Translations under genes and position numbers: made by a program | Notes under the pieces: generated by a model | What the model was told of the DNA's origin: nothing | Database searches by the model: none | What the model saw: only the letters and a program-made list of their open reading frames with translations | In this document: one piece after another, positions 20,753 to 36,019 of the stretch | Layout of the letters: every line of letters begins with the position of its first letter | Numbering within the stretch: position 1 is the stretch's first letter | Assembly: GCA_020445765.1 (NCBI GenBank) | Contig: JAGRFY010000009.1 | Location: 1 to 60,074 of the forward strand | DNA length: 60,074 nucleotides | DNA from: Rhodocyclaceae bacterium | GTDB lineage: Bacteria; Pseudomonadota; Gammaproteobacteria; Burkholderiales; Rhodocyclaceae | Direction of reading: 5' to 3'

Positions 20753-21949
20753 TCAGTCGATGATCTCGATCGGGAAATCCCGAGCCGACGCCGCGGCACC
20801 TTCCATGCGCTGGATGGTCTGCTCGGATTCGGCGGCCATGCGGTCCATCTCGACGATGTTCTCGGCCATCTTCGGCAGCGCCTCCTGGCGATAGCGCGAA
20901 ACGTCGTCGAGCGCGGCGCGAATGTCGGCGAACGATTGCCGCAGCACGTCGAGGTCGAGCGCGGTGCCGGCGGCCTGCTTGTGGATCTCGGCACCCTGGG
21001 TCTTCAGGCGCTCGGCGGTGCCGGCGATCAGGGTCTCGGTGGTCTTGGTCACCGCCTGCACCTTCTCCAGCACGATCTTCTGGTTGGCCAGCGCCAGCGC
21101 CAGCGTGACCGCCACCTGCAGTGCGCTGACGGTGACGTTGAGCGCGCGATTCACACCCCGGATCAATTCCTTGTTGTTGCGCACGATCATCTCGATCGTC
21201 AGGAAGCCCTGCTGATTCACCAGCAACTGCTGCTGCAGGTCCTGGATGCGCTGGCGCAGCGGGAACAGCAGCTCTTCCTGAATGAAGACCGTGCGCGGAT
21301 CGTCCGACACCAGTTCGGTCGCGATCCGGTCCTGCAGCTTGCGGTCGATCAGTTCGCCGAGCTTGATCGCCCGTTCCAGCTTGTGGCCGAGCGCGCGCAT
21401 CTGCGTCTGGTCGTCGGCCAGCGTGATGTTGTCCCGCTTGAGTTGATCCTGCCCGGCCTTCAGCGAATTCATCACCGCATCGATCACCGTCGATGCCGCC
21501 TCGTACCGCGTGAAATAGCGCTTCATCGGGGTACCGATGCCCGGCAGGTAGCCCAGGGCCCGCGAAAACCAGCCCGCTTCCAGATCGAATTTGGCCGGAT
21601 CCAGCGCCTCGACCTGCACCTTGAGGTCGATCAGCGCATTGGCCACCTGGCCTCCGTCGCCGCTCTGGTCGGCCAGTTTCCTGACCGGCTGCTGCAGCAT
21701 CTGGCTGCGCCGCGCGGCCTCCTTCTGCAATTGGATGCCCATGGTCTCGACCGCGGCCTTGGCCTGGGTCTGCCCGTCCTGGTCGTCGGCCCCGATGTCG
21801 ACCAGGCGGCCGACCAGCGCATCGGCCTGGGCCTCGAGGTCGGCGTCGGCGGCCGGATCGACCGCGATCCGGGCGGGATCGGCGAGCTTCAGTTCCTTCT
21901 TCAGTGCTTCCTTGTCGGCGAAGACCAGGCTCTGTGTGTCGGCGCTCAT
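20753..21949 (-). CDS. TelA/KlaA-family toxic anion resistance protein
   Basis: Cytosolic, mostly alpha-helical TelA-family protein, 398 residues from ATG 21949 (MSADTQSLVF). Named for tellurite resistance on plasmids; the biochemical function is unknown. Long charged helices fill the C-terminal two thirds, and a conserved core around LGYLPGIGTPMKRYFTRYE and FPLRQRIQDLQQQLLVNQQG is seen. It is transcribed away from the AAA/XpaC-like/VWA genes across a 229-bp gap; TelA, XpaC-like and VWA proteins are known to cluster, so it likely works with them. Confidence 0.86.
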   Translation of the reverse strand: MSADTQSLVFADKEALKKELKLADPARIAVDPAADADLEAQADALVGRLVDIGADDQDGQTQAKAAVETMGIQLQKEAARRSQMLQQPVRKLADQSGDGGQVANALIDLKVQVEALDPAKFDLEAGWFSRALGYLPGIGTPMKRYFTRYEAASTVIDAVMNSLKAGQDQLKRDNITLADDQTQMRALGHKLERAIKLGELIDRKLQDRIATELVSDDPRTVFIQEELLFPLRQRIQDLQQQLLVNQQGFLTIEMIVRNNKELIRGVNRALNVTVSALQVAVTLALALANQKIVLEKVQAVTKTTETLIAGTAERLKTQGAEIHKQAAGTALDLDVLRQSFADIRAALDDVSRYRQEALPKMAENIVEMDRMAAESEQTIQRMEGAAASARDFPIEIID

Positions 21950-22178
21950 GCTGTCTCCTGAAACGCGAATTCGGCCAGGAGGGCAGGATAACCCCAGAAA
22001 CCGGCTTCGACCGCCTGCAGCCTTCGATGAATTCGGCAATGAACGCCGAGCGGCCGCCCGCGAGGCACGGCCGGCAGCCATTGGCGCCGGCCGTGCCGGC
22101 GCGAAGTGGTCGATTCCCACTGGCCGCCGGCGCCGCAGCCGACGATAATCGACGCTCCTTACGCACCGAAGCCCGGCC

Positions 22179-23648
<1,470 letters not shown>

Positions 23649-23709
23649 CCCCGGGATGGCTTTGCGCTAACATCCGCTGGAACTGCAGCGACAGGAAGCA
23701 CACGCCATC

Positions 23710-24483
23710 ATGTTGTCACGCCGGGTATTCGCCGCCCTGGCCGCCGATCCGTCGAGTTGGCTGGTTCTCGCCGTCAGCACCGGTGGCGTCTGGCTGTTCC
23801 ACTTCTGGTTCAGCCCCGGCCTGATGATGAGCGCGGCGTCTTTGGCGGTGGCACTGCTGCTGCTCGCAGCCTGGCCGCTGCTGAAGCTGCGCGACCCGGA
23901 CTTTGCCGGCAAGCTGGTCCGCGGACCGGGCGAATTGGACGCCGACGGGGAAGCCAAGGTGCAGCGCCTCGAGGCCGCCCTCGACCGCCTCGGCGCCGAC
24001 CAGGGGGTCGCCCAATTGCACCTGTTGCGACAGAAGCTCGAGCGCCTGGTCGAGGTGCTGCGGCATCGGCTCGACGAAGGCGAAGTCACCTACGGGCGCT
24101 ATCTCGGGACCGCGGAGCAGGTCTATCTGGCCGCGCTGGACAATCTGAACGAAGTCGTGGTGACGTTGACCAGCCTCGCAGGTATCGACGAGAGCTACCT
24201 TCGGCGGCGCGAAGCCGAGATCGCCAAGGACGGCGTCACCGACAAGGAGGCGATCGAACTCGCGACCATCCGCCAGCGACAGGCGGTGCTGCTCGAGCAA
24301 CGCACCAAGGTCGAGGACTTGCTGGGCGAGAACGAACGGGCGCTGGCGGTGCTCGACAACACGTCGGCAGCGCTGGCCGGCACCCGCACCCGCGGCGGCC
24401 ACGCCAAGCTCAGCGCCGAGGAAGCGATCCGCGAACTCGAGGCGCTGGCCGGCCGCACCGGGCGCTACGCCTCCGGCCGATGA
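23710..24483 (+). CDS. XpaC-like membrane coiled-coil protein
   Basis: 257 residues. Two hydrophobic segments (about 15-34 and 38-58) are followed by a long cytosolic helical and coiled-coil region (about 75-230). This layout and its place beside telA match the XpaC-type proteins annotated as 5-bromo-4-chloroindolyl phosphate hydrolysis proteins. No catalytic motif is visible, so the enzymatic name should not be trusted. Lies 61 bp after the ATPase and 58 bp before the VWA fusion gene. Confidence 0.65.
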   Translation: MLSRRVFAALAADPSSWLVLAVSTGGVWLFHFWFSPGLMMSAASLAVALLLLAAWPLLKLRDPDFAGKLVRGPGELDADGEAKVQRLEAALDRLGADQGVAQLHLLRQKLERLVEVLRHRLDEGEVTYGRYLGTAEQVYLAALDNLNEVVVTLTSLAGIDESYLRRREAEIAKDGVTDKEAIELATIRQRQAVLLEQRTKVEDLLGENERALAVLDNTSAALAGTRTRGGHAKLSAEEAIRELEALAGRTGRYASGR

Positions 24484-24541
24484 ACCCAACCGCAAGCGAC
24501 ATGGCGAACGCGCACAGGCGCGCACACACCGGGGAGTGACG

Positions 24542-26287
24542 ATGGCAAAAGGAAATGCCGGCAGGCGCGGATTTCTGGTAATCGTGGTGCTGGCGGTGGT
24601 CGGAGCGGTTGTCGCCACCCGGTTCCTCGGCCCGGACGGCAGCTTCTCGCTCGACGGCGACAGTGGCAGCCACAGCCGCGCCATGCCGTTCGAGCGGGCC
24701 GCGGACGAACTGCGGCGGATGCGCGAGCAGGTGGATTGGCACGAAGACATCGTCACCGAGCGCGCCCGCATCGAACTGGCCGGCGGCACCGACCTCAAGA
24801 AGCGCCTGCCGGCGATCGACACCTTTCCACTGGTCGTCGTGCCGGCCGGCGGCGCCGGCAATGCGGTGGTGGAGATCTTCGCCTCCACCGAAAAGTCCGG
24901 TACCGGCACCGATGGCTGGATGGTGCGCGTCGCCGAGGACTTCAACAACGCCGGCCTGCGCCTGAAGAGCGGCCGCCCGGCACAGGTGACGATCCGCAAG
25001 ATCGCCTCGGGCACCGGCCACGACTTCATTGCCTCGCGCAAGCACCTGCCACAGGGCTACACCCCGTCGAACGAACTCTGGATCTCGATGATCCGGGCCG
25101 AGGGCATCGCGGTCGAGCCGATCGCCGAGCGCACCGTCGGCAATGTCGCCGGCATCGTCATGAAGCAGTCGGTGGCCTCCCGGCTGCGCGAGAAATATGG
25201 CCGCATCGACGTGCCGACCCTGGTCGACGCAGTGGTCCAAGGCAGCCTGGTGATGGGGTACACTGACCCGTTCGCCAGCAGCACCGGACTCAACTTTCTG
25301 GTCACGGTGCTCAACCGCTTCAGCGACAACCAGCCCCAGGCCATGCTCTCACCGGCGGTCGTGAGTGCGTTCGAGAGCTTCCAGAAAGGCGTGCCCTTCG
25401 TTGCGCTGACGACGCTGCAGATGCGCGAATCGGTCGAACGCAACGGCTCGCTCGACGCTTTCGTCATGGAATACCAGACCTACGTCCAGACCGCGTCGCT
25501 CAAGTCCGGCTACGAGTTCATCCCGTTCGGCGTGCGCCACGACAATCCGCTGGTCGGTATCGGCACGCTCAACGCCGACCAGCGCGAGACCCTGGCCGCC
25601 TTTGCCGAATTCGGCAAAAGGCAGCAATACCGGCGCCTGGCGAAGGAATACGGATTCGACCCGGACATCGACTACAAGGCGGCCTATCCGGTGCCCGAGG
25701 GCGATCTGCTGGTCCAGGCCCAGCACCTGTGGAAGGAGAAGAAGGATGCGGGCAGACCGATCGCGGCAGTCTTCGTCTGCGACGTCAGCGGCTCGATGCG
25801 CGGCGCCCGGCTGTCGCAGCTCAAGAATGCATTGCTCGGCGGTTCCGAATTCATCAGCCCGAACAACTCGATCGGCCTGGTGGTGTTCAACCACCAGGTC
25901 ACCACCGTGCTGCCGATCCGGCCGTTCGACATCACCCAGAAGGCGGCCTTCCACGCCGCTGTCAAGCGCATGGAGGCCGAGGGCAACACCGCGATGTACG
26001 ATGGCGCCGTGGTCGGCCTCAACATGCTGCTCGACGCCAAGGCACGCGATCCGCAGATCAAGCCGGTACTGTTCGTGCTGACCGACGGTGACACCAATCG
26101 CGGGTTCGATTTCGCGGCCAGCGCCGAGGTCTTCGAAGGCCTCGGCATCCCGATCTACACGATCGGATACGAAGCCAAGATCGATCAGCTCAAACAGCTC
26201 TCGTCGCTGGTCGAGGCCGCCAGCCTGAATGCCGGCGAAGGCGAGATCGAATACAAGATCGGTGCCCTGCTGAACGCCGAGATGTGA
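24542..26287 (+). CDS. Substrate-binding-like protein fused to a VWA domain
   Basis: 581 residues, anchored by one N-terminal membrane helix (about 8-27). Residues 85-395 resemble a periplasmic solute-binding fold (AGNAVVEIFASTEKSG, then SGTGHDFIASR). Residues 405-581 form a VWA domain with an intact MIDAS start DVSGS (414-418) and a later conserved TDGD. The ATG at 24542 is preceded by GGGGAG at 5 bp; an upstream in-frame GTG is less likely. It probably faces the periplasm and binds a ligand or partner through the metal site. Four bases separate it from the next gene. Confidence 0.8.
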   Translation: MAKGNAGRRGFLVIVVLAVVGAVVATRFLGPDGSFSLDGDSGSHSRAMPFERAADELRRMREQVDWHEDIVTERARIELAGGTDLKKRLPAIDTFPLVVVPAGGAGNAVVEIFASTEKSGTGTDGWMVRVAEDFNNAGLRLKSGRPAQVTIRKIASGTGHDFIASRKHLPQGYTPSNELWISMIRAEGIAVEPIAERTVGNVAGIVMKQSVASRLREKYGRIDVPTLVDAVVQGSLVMGYTDPFASSTGLNFLVTVLNRFSDNQPQAMLSPAVVSAFESFQKGVPFVALTTLQMRESVERNGSLDAFVMEYQTYVQTASLKSGYEFIPFGVRHDNPLVGIGTLNADQRETLAAFAEFGKRQQYRRLAKEYGFDPDIDYKAAYPVPEGDLLVQAQHLWKEKKDAGRPIAAVFVCDVSGSMRGARLSQLKNALLGGSEFISPNNSIGLVVFNHQVTTVLPIRPFDITQKAAFHAAVKRMEAEGNTAMYDGAVVGLNMLLDAKARDPQIKPVLFVLTDGDTNRGFDFAASAEVFEGLGIPIYTIGYEAKIDQLKQLSSLVEAASLNAGEGEIEYKIGALLNAEM

Positions 26288-26291
26288 TGCC

Positions 26292-26696
26292 ATGGGACCC
26301 CTGACCCGCTGGCTGCTGCTCGCCGTCGCCGCCTTCGGCGCTCTCGCCGGCAGCTACCACGCCTACCTGCGCCAGACGCCCCACAAGGTGCTGGTATTGA
26401 TCGACACCTCGTTCGCGATGCGCGAGGCCCTGCCTCGGCTGCCGGCGATCCTGCGCAGCCTGGAGGGACAGCGCTACACGGTCTATGCACTCGAGACCGA
26501 CAAGGCGCCGATCCACGATTTCTCGGAGCGCCTGCGGCCCGGACGCCTCGATGCCTACGCCCCGCGCAACCTAGACGCGCTGAAGGCGCGTGCGGGCAAG
26601 GCGCCATTCGACCAGGCGGACGAGGTGATACTGGTCAGCAACGCAGGCGCGGATGAATTGAACGTGCCGGCAAGATGGCGGGTGATCGTGCCGTGA
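26292..26696 (+). CDS. Half-size VWA-like protein with membrane anchor
   Basis: 134 residues. An N-terminal hydrophobic helix (about 6-22) is followed by a short domain that begins HKVLVLIDTSFAMREAL, like strand 1 and the metal loop of a VWA domain, but the motif is DTSFAM (Asp38-Ser40) rather than DxSxS. A later EVILVSNAG resembles a VWA core strand. The domain is much shorter than a full VWA. Translationally close to the upstream VWA fusion, so probably its partner. Function unknown. Confidence 0.6.
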   Translation: MGPLTRWLLLAVAAFGALAGSYHAYLRQTPHKVLVLIDTSFAMREALPRLPAILRSLEGQRYTVYALETDKAPIHDFSERLRPGRLDAYAPRNLDALKARAGKAPFDQADEVILVSNAGADELNVPARWRVIVP

Positions 26697-27165
26697 CAGA
26701 ACCCGCCCCGGGGCAAGGACGGATTGCGGGTCCGGATGTCGGCTTGGGCTGACGATTCGGCTGGCGTTCGGGCTGACCAAGGCGACGCGGCTGCGCAAGA
26801 TGCCATGCCCGGCCAGCGTCTCCACTCAAGGACGCCTGCCAAGGGCCGATAGACGGCTTGATGCCGGCGACCGATACTCAATTCGTAGAATGTGGGCCCC
26901 TGCGGCATCGCGACCGAAGCGCCCCGTCGACGCGCGACGGCAATGGCGTCGGCGGGCACTCGCCGCACACCGCCACGCCCGTGATCGGAACAGCGCGGGC
27001 GCCCGGATCATCGCGCTGGCGCAGACCGTCGGCTGGCGAGAAGGTACGGGCGTGGCGACCGGCATACGCGAGCCGAGCGCTCGGCGGACAGGCCGCTTGC
27101 GGCGACATGAAAGGCGTTCTGCCCGCCGCGTCGACTGGAGCAATCCCTAGAGAGGGTAACTGGAC
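26697..27165. other. Intergenic region with no recognised gene
   Basis: 469 bp of high-GC sequence between the VWA-like gene and the binding-protein gene. Short open frames exist on both strands but none has family motifs or a convincing start. Two copies of GGGCTGAC (26746-26753 and 26770-26777) are the only repeat seen. A ribosome binding site AGAGGG (27151-27156) lies at the right edge, 9 bp before the next ATG. A promoter for 27166 is expected but was not identified. Confidence 0.6.
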
Positions 27166-28188
27166 ATGATCGATATGACTCCATTCCGCCATCGACCCGC
27201 CCCGCGTCATGACGTTCACGGCGCGTCTGCAACGTTGCTGGCGCGCGCCGTGATCGCAATAGTGGTGGGCCTGGCGTCACTGTCGCCCGGCATCGCGCAT
27301 GCGGCGAAATGCCTGTTCATCTCGTCCTACCACAGGGGATACGAGTGGTCGGACGGCGTCGAACGGGGGCTGCGATCGGTTCTCGAGGGCAAGTGCGAAC
27401 TGAAGCAGTTCGACATGGACACCAAGCGTCACAAGGAACTCGAGTACCAGCAGGCGAAGGCCCTGGAGGCCAAGCAACTGATCGAGAGCTGGCATCCCGA
27501 CGTCGTGATCACAGCCGACGACAACGCCGCCAAGTTCGTCATCCAGGCCTACTTCAAGGATCATGCGACGCCCTTCGTCTTCTGCGGCGTCAATTGGACG
27601 GTCGAGGAGTATGGCTTTCCCTACCGAAACGTGACCGGGATGGTCGAGATCGCCCCGATCCAGCCATTGCTCGACAAGGTCAAGGCATTGCAGGCCGAGC
27701 ACGGCCGGGCGATCTATATCGGCGCCAACACCCATACGGAAACCAAGAATCTGGCCCGCTTTGCCGACGCCGCGAAGCGCAATGGCATCGAGCTGGATGC
27801 GCGCCTGGTGGACACCGCCGACGAGTGGCTGGCAGCCTATCGATCGGCACAGCAGTACGACTTCATCGTAATGGGCAGCAACTCCGGTATCCGCGAGTGG
27901 AACGAGGAACGGATAACCGCGGCCATCGTCCCGGAGTCGAAGCGCTTGAGCATCACGAGCCACGGCTGGATGATGCCCTACACCATGCTGGGATACACCA
28001 AGGTGCCGGAGGAACAGGGCGAGTGGTCGGGCAAGGCGGCCTTGAGCATTCTCGACGGCACCAAGCCATCCGACATCGCCATCGTGCCCAACAAGAAGTG
28101 GGACATCTGGACGAATACCGCGCTGCTGACGGCGAGCGGCATCACGCTGCCCGATCACCTGCTCGGCAAATCCAAGAAGATCCCGTGA
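27166..28188 (+). CDS. Periplasmic ABC-type substrate-binding protein (orphan)
   Basis: 340 residues with a long signal peptide (hydrophobic AVIAIVVGLASLSPGIAHA, cleavage near residue 46). The mature part KCLFISSYHRGYEWSDGVERG resembles the two-lobed uncharacterised binding proteins of the PF04392 type. No permease or ATPase gene is nearby. Instead it precedes a CHASE-domain sensor kinase by 103 bp, so it may be the periplasmic ligand-binding partner of that sensor. That link is inference from position. Confidence 0.75.
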   Translation: MIDMTPFRHRPAPRHDVHGASATLLARAVIAIVVGLASLSPGIAHAAKCLFISSYHRGYEWSDGVERGLRSVLEGKCELKQFDMDTKRHKELEYQQAKALEAKQLIESWHPDVVITADDNAAKFVIQAYFKDHATPFVFCGVNWTVEEYGFPYRNVTGMVEIAPIQPLLDKVKALQAEHGRAIYIGANTHTETKNLARFADAAKRNGIELDARLVDTADEWLAAYRSAQQYDFIVMGSNSGIREWNEERITAAIVPESKRLSITSHGWMMPYTMLGYTKVPEEQGEWSGKAALSILDGTKPSDIAIVPNKKWDIWTNTALLTASGITLPDHLLGKSKKIP

Positions 28189-28291
28189 CGACGATCCAGG
28201 CGCCGACGACGCGATCCTGTACCGGGGCCGGTCGCGCACCGCGCGGCCGGCCCGATCGCGCGGGCCGGCGCTCGGCCGGTGACGTGATCCG

Positions 28292-31200
28292 ATGACCGAC
28301 GCAGAACCCCGGGCCCCGTCCGCCTTGCGCGTCCGGGAGAGACTGCTGCTCTGGCTGACGGCGTTGCTGCTCAGCCTGGGCGGCGGCGCCTTCTCGGTCT
28401 GGATGGACCTGTCTAGGGCCGAGCACGAGTTTGCGAACGCGGCTTCGTTGATACAGGGTGAGCTGTCGCGACGCATTGGCGCGCTCGAGGTGGTGCTGAC
28501 CGGCCTCGTCGGACTGCATCAGGCCAGTGACGTGGTCAGTCACGTACAGCTGTCCACGCTGTCCGAAGAACTGCTCCGTGCCTATCCCTATATCCGTTCG
28601 ATCATTTCACTGCAGCGGGTCGACGGCAGTGGGCGCGAACGGCTCGAACGCACCATGCAGGAGAACGGCTACGTCCAGTTTCGGATCACCGAACCCGGCC
28701 AGCACGAGGCACTCACAGCGGCATCCGCCCGGCCCAGCTACCTTCCCATCGTCCTGATCGACCCGCTGGAGCCCCGGACCGGCCGCTTGCTGGGTTACGA
28801 CGCCGGTTCGGATCCGGTTCTCGCCGACGCAATCGGCCATGCCACCCGCAGCGGCGAGGTCGCGGCGTCGCCGCCGATCCGATTGATGCGAGACGCGGCG
28901 GGCGTGCTGATCTTCAAGGCGCGGTATCAGGGGCGCTATTCTCCGCGAACGGCGGACGAGCGGATGGCCATGCTGGATGGCGCCATTGCCATCGACCTCG
29001 ATCCGGAAGCGTTGCTGCGGGACCTCGTGTCGGTATCGAGCAGGACCAGGATTGCATTGCTCCAGGTCGCTGCGTCGCCCGATGGGCTGACGACCGAGAA
29101 GCCGCTGTCCGGCGATGCCGCCGAAGCGGACTCGCCGCTGCCGGTATTCACCTATCGGCGCATGCTGGACGTCTATGGCCAGCCGGTCGCCCTGCAGATC
29201 ACGCAACAGGCCGAGCCGGAGGACATCGCCGTCGGCTGGTTGCTGATGGCCCTGGTGAGCCCCCTCCTGGTGATCGTCGCGGTCGGCCTGGCCTGGCGCA
29301 ATCTGCGCATCAGACAGCGGCGCGAACGGGAGATCGAGGAGACCATCCGCAACGACGAGCGACGCTTCAGGAATGTCGTCGAAACTGCCTTCGATGCCGT
29401 GGTGACCACCGACGCACAGGGCAGGATCGCCACCTGGAACCGGCAGGCGGAGCGCTTGTTCGGCTGGCGCGGCGACGAAGCGATCGGCACCGCGAAGCTG
29501 GCCGAGATCATTCCGCGCCGTAGCACCCCGGCGTGCGATGCGGCAGCCGAAGCTGCCGAGCCCGGCGCGCCCGCCCGCGAGTACATCGAGACCATCGCCT
29601 ACCACCGGGATGGCACCGCGTTCCCGGTCGAAGTCGCGATATCGGAAACCCAGAGCGGCGACACCTACCAGCAGAGCGTGTTCATTCGCGACATCCGGGC
29701 GCAGAAGGCGCAGGAGGCGAAACTGCAGCAGGCGAAAGAAGCCGCGGAGGCAGGCAGCCGCGCCAAGAGCGAATTCCTGGCCACCATGAGCCACGAGATC
29801 CGCACCCCGATGAACGGAGTACTGGGCATGACCGAACTGCTGCTGGGATCCGGGCTCAACGCGCAGCAGCGGCACTATGCCGAAACGGCCCACCGCTCCG
29901 GTCGGGCGCTGCTCGACATCATCAACAACATCCTGGATTTTTCCAAGATCGAGGCCAACAAGCTGCAACTGGCCCAAGCGCCCTTCGACCTGCAGGAGAT
30001 CGTCGAGGACGTGCTGCAGATGGTAGCGGAACAGGCGCGAGGCAAGCAGCTGGAGTTGCTCAGCGACATTCCGGCCGGACTGGCCCGCCACCTGATCGGC
30101 GACGGCCCCCGACTGCGCCAGGTACTGCTCAATCTCGTCGGCAACGCAGTCAAGTTCACCGAGCACGGCGAGATCGTGATTCGGCTGCGCCCGGTGACGG
30201 AAGACCCTGACGGGGTTTGCATCTCGTTCGAGGTGGAGGACAGTGGAATCGGCATCGACGCGGAGAAGCTGGCGTGCATCTTCGACCCGTTCACCCAGGC
30301 CGATGGTTCCAGCAGCCGACGTTTCGACGGCACCGGTCTCGGCCTGGCCATATCCCGGCAACTGGTGGCCTTGATGGGTGGCGAGATCGGCGTCGAGAGT
30401 GAACAGGGCGGCGGCTCCACCTTCCGCTTCACGGCTCGATTCGGCCGATCGACGAGGGCCGCCAGGCCGCCGGCCGCATCACTCGAACGATTTGCCGGTG
30501 CCAGGGTCCTGGTGGTCGATGACAACCTGCCTTCCCGCAGCCTGCTGTTGAAGCGGCTCGAGGATTGGCGCCTGCAGGCCAGTGGCGCAGCGGGCGGCAA
30601 CGAGGCGCTGGGCCTGCTGCGGGCCGCAGCCGCTGCGCGCCAACCCTTTGCGGTGGCGATACTCGACCGGATGATGCCGGGCATGGACGGGATCACCCTG
30701 GCGCGCACGATCAAGGCGGATCCGGCCGTGGCGGATGTCCGCCTGCTGATGTACTCGGCCCTGCATGCGGAGGCCGATGACACACTCTGGCAGGAGGTGG
30801 GCATCGAGGCCTATCTGAGCAAGCCGGCGCGTCTGCGCGAATTGCACGACCAGTTGTCGCGTCTGTTGTCGCAAGACCCGGTCGAGACCGCGACGGCTCA
30901 GGCGTCGGACGAGGCTCTGCCCGATACAGCGGCCGGACGCCTGCTCGACCGCCATGTCCTGCTGGTCGAGGACAACCGGGTCAATCAGGCTGTGGCATTG
31001 GGCATGCTGGAACTGTTCGGCTGCCGCGCGGACCTCGCCGAAAACGGCCGCACAGCGCTTGCTTTCGTGCAGGCAGGGCATTGCGACCTGATCCTGATGG
31101 ACTGCCACATGCCCGAAATGGACGGATTCTCAGCCGCCCGGGCGATTCGCGCGCAGGAGCCGGCAGATCGACGCGTGCCGATCATCGCGCTGACCGCCGA

Positions 31201-31750
31201 TGTCCAGAAGGGCGTGCAGGAACGGTGTCATGCCGCCGGCATGGACGATTGCCTCAGCAAGCCATTCTCGCAGAACGCGTTGCAGGCGATGCTCGAAAAA
31301 TGGTTGCCGGCAACGGATGGCGATCCGGATGCGCAGCGCCCCCGCCCGATCGACGCCAAGGCGTCCCGGGACACGGTCGACGAATGCCCGGTCGACCGCC
31401 GCGTGCTGGACAGATTGCGCGCCTTGCGCAGGCCCGGCGCGCCCGATCTCCTGCTCCGGGTGATCCGGATCTATCGCGACAATGCGCCGGTCTTGATCGA
31501 CGACATGGCCAGGGCCCTGGCGGCGGGCGATGGCGAGGGTCTGCGCTTCGCCGCGCACAGCCTGAAATCGAGCAGCGCCAACGTCGGCGGCGTGGCGATG
31601 TCGACGATCTGCGAGCGCCTGGAAATCCTCGGACACGAGAGTCGCCTGCTCGCGGCGGCACCGTTGATGGCAGACCTGAAGCAGGAATACGCGCGGCTGG
31701 ACACGCTGTTGCTGGCAGAAGCCGGCACCACGAGCGACACCGCAGGGTAG
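28292..31750 (+). CDS. CHASE-PAS hybrid sensor histidine kinase with two receivers and HPt
   Basis: 1,152 residues. A membrane helix (about 13-33), a periplasmic CHASE-type sensor (about 50-300, with [20 protein letters not shown]), a second helix (about 312-333), a PAS domain (about 355-480), HisKA with phospho-His501 in [11 protein letters not shown], HATPase (N box GNAVKF, G box GTGLGLAIS), receiver 1 with Asp792 ([11 protein letters not shown]), receiver 2 with Asp937 ([11 protein letters not shown]) and C-terminal HPt with His1089 ([12 protein letters not shown]). A full phosphorelay in one chain, as in BarA/ArcB-type kinases; no cognate regulator is adjacent. Confidence 0.92.
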   Translation: MTDAEPRAPSALRVRERLLLWLTALLLSLGGGAFSVWMDLSRAEHEFANAASLIQGELSRRIGALEVVLTGLVGLHQASDVVSHVQLSTLSEELLRAYPYIRSIISLQRVDGSGRERLERTMQENGYVQFRITEPGQHEALTAASARPSYLPIVLIDPLEPRTGRLLGYDAGSDPVLADAIGHATRSGEVAASPPIRLMRDAAGVLIFKARYQGRYSPRTADERMAMLDGAIAIDLDPEALLRDLVSVSSRTRIALLQVAASPDGLTTEKPLSGDAAEADSPLPVFTYRRMLDVYGQPVALQITQQAEPEDIAVGWLLMALVSPLLVIVAVGLAWRNLRIRQRREREIEETIRNDERRFRNVVETAFDAVVTTDAQGRIATWNRQAERLFGWRGDEAIGTAKLAEIIPRRSTPACDAAAEAAEPGAPAREYIETIAYHRDGTAFPVEVAISETQSGDTYQQSVFIRDIRAQKAQEAKLQQAKEAAEAGSRAKSEFLATMSHEIRTPMNGVLGMTELLLGSGLNAQQRHYAETAHRSGRALLDIINNILDFSKIEANKLQLAQAPFDLQEIVEDVLQMVAEQARGKQLELLSDIPAGLARHLIGDGPRLRQVLLNLVGNAVKFTEHGEIVIRLRPVTEDPDGVCISFEVEDSGIGIDAEKLACIFDPFTQADGSSSRRFDGTGLGLAISRQLVALMGGEIGVESEQGGGSTFRFTARFGRSTRAARPPAASLERFAGARVLVVDDNLPSRSLLLKRLEDWRLQASGAAGGNEALGLLRAAAAARQPFAVAILDRMMPGMDGITLARTIKADPAVADVRLLMYSALHAEADDTLWQEVGIEAYLSKPARLRELHDQLSRLLSQDPVETATAQASDEALPDTAAGRLLDRHVLLVEDNRVNQAVALGMLELFGCRADLAENGRTALAFVQAGHCDLILMDCHMPEMDGFSAARAIRAQEPADRRVPIIALTADVQKGVQERCHAAGMDDCLSKPFSQNALQAMLEKWLPATDGDPDAQRPRPIDAKASRDTVDECPVDRRVLDRLRALRRPGAPDLLLRVIRIYRDNAPVLIDDMARALAAGDGEGLRFAAHSLKSSSANVGGVAMSTICERLEILGHESRLLAAAPLMADLKQEYARLDTLLLAEAGTTSDTAG

Positions 31751-31943
31751 CGCCGGAGTACCGGGTTCGATTCGGGATATTCGGCCGACGGGCAGATCCG
31801 CAGCTGGTGCGGCCCGCCTACGAACGCGGCACGCGTCGTCTGCCGGCCGGGCTGCAGGCACATCTGGAACACCGACCGCCCGACCGAGTCCCTCTGTCGC
31901 GCCGCGCGGATCGCCCCGCAGGGCGCGCTGACGGCCGTCGGCG

Positions 31944-32846
31944 TCAGGCCGCCTTCGGCGCTGGCTTGGCGCGCAGATCGCGGGAAGACAGGTAGGCGGC
32001 GAAGGCCTCGCCGACCTCCGGGTGCTTGAGGCCCAGCTCCAGCGTCGCCTGCAGGTAGCCAAGCTTGGAGCCGCAGTCGTAGCGCACGCCCTTGAACTGG
32101 TGGGCGAGCACGGCCTCTTCGCGCAGCAAGGAGGCGATCCCGTCGGTCAGCTGCAGTTCGCCGCCGGCGCCGGGCTCGATGCGACGCAGGTGCTCGAAAA
32201 TGCTGCCGGTCAGGATGTAGCGGCCGACCACGGCCTGGGTGGTCGGAGCGTCCTTCGGGTTCGGCTTCTCGACGATGCCGGTGACCCGCTGCACCTCGCC
32301 GCTGTCGCGCTCGGTGCTGACGATGCCGTAGCTGCCGGTCTGCTCGCGCGGCACGTTCATGACGCCGAGCACCGAGCAGCGGTGGTAATCGAAGACATCG
32401 ACCATCTGTTTCATGATCGGGCCGCTGCCGGCGCCGTCGAGCAGGTCGTCGGCCAGCAGCACGGCGAACGGGTCGTCGCCGACCACCGGCGCGGCGCACA
32501 GCACCGCGTGGCCGAGGCCGAGGGCCTCCGGCTGGCGGATGTAGATGCAATTGACGCCGCTCGGCACGGTGTCGCGCACGATCTTCAGCAGCGCGTCCTT
32601 GCCGCGCGCCTCGAGTTCGGTCTCGAGTTCGTAGGCCTTGTCGAAATGGTCCTCGATGGCCCGCTTCGATCGTCCGGTGATGAACACCAGGTCGGTCACG
32701 CCGGCGGCCACCGCCTCCTCGACCGCGTACTGGATCAGCGGCTTGTCGACGATCGGCATCATTTCCTTGGGACTGGCCTTGGTCGCCGGCAGGAACCGGC
32801 TGCCCATGCCTGCCACCGGAAACACCGCCTTGGTGAGTTTCTTCAT
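31944..32846 (-). CDS. galU: UTP-glucose-1-phosphate uridylyltransferase
   Basis: Makes UDP-glucose for glycans and lipopolysaccharide. 300 residues. The nucleotidyl motif [18 protein letters not shown] at the N-terminus, the LADDLLDG metal region and the VEKPNP motif are all intact. Begins 26 bp after the ligA stop on the same strand, so the last gene of the smc-zipA-ligA-galU run. Convergent with the hybrid kinase gene. Confidence 0.95.
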   Translation of the reverse strand: MKKLTKAVFPVAGMGSRFLPATKASPKEMMPIVDKPLIQYAVEEAVAAGVTDLVFITGRSKRAIEDHFDKAYELETELEARGKDALLKIVRDTVPSGVNCIYIRQPEALGLGHAVLCAAPVVGDDPFAVLLADDLLDGAGSGPIMKQMVDVFDYHRCSVLGVMNVPREQTGSYGIVSTERDSGEVQRVTGIVEKPNPKDAPTTQAVVGRYILTGSIFEHLRRIEPGAGGELQLTDGIASLLREEAVLAHQFKGVRYDCGSKLGYLQATLELGLKHPEVGEAFAAYLSSRDLRAKPAPKAA

Positions 32847-32871
32847 CGCTTGCGTTCTCCTGGTTCGTGGC

Positions 32872-36005
<3,134 letters not shown>

Positions 36006-36019
36006 TCCCTTCCCTCGAC

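Noticed and set aside
31761-31776. CCGGGTTCGATTCGGG resembling a tRNA T arm
   Set aside because: The stem halves flanking TTCGATT do not pair as a T stem, and no acceptor, D or anticodon arm lies around it.
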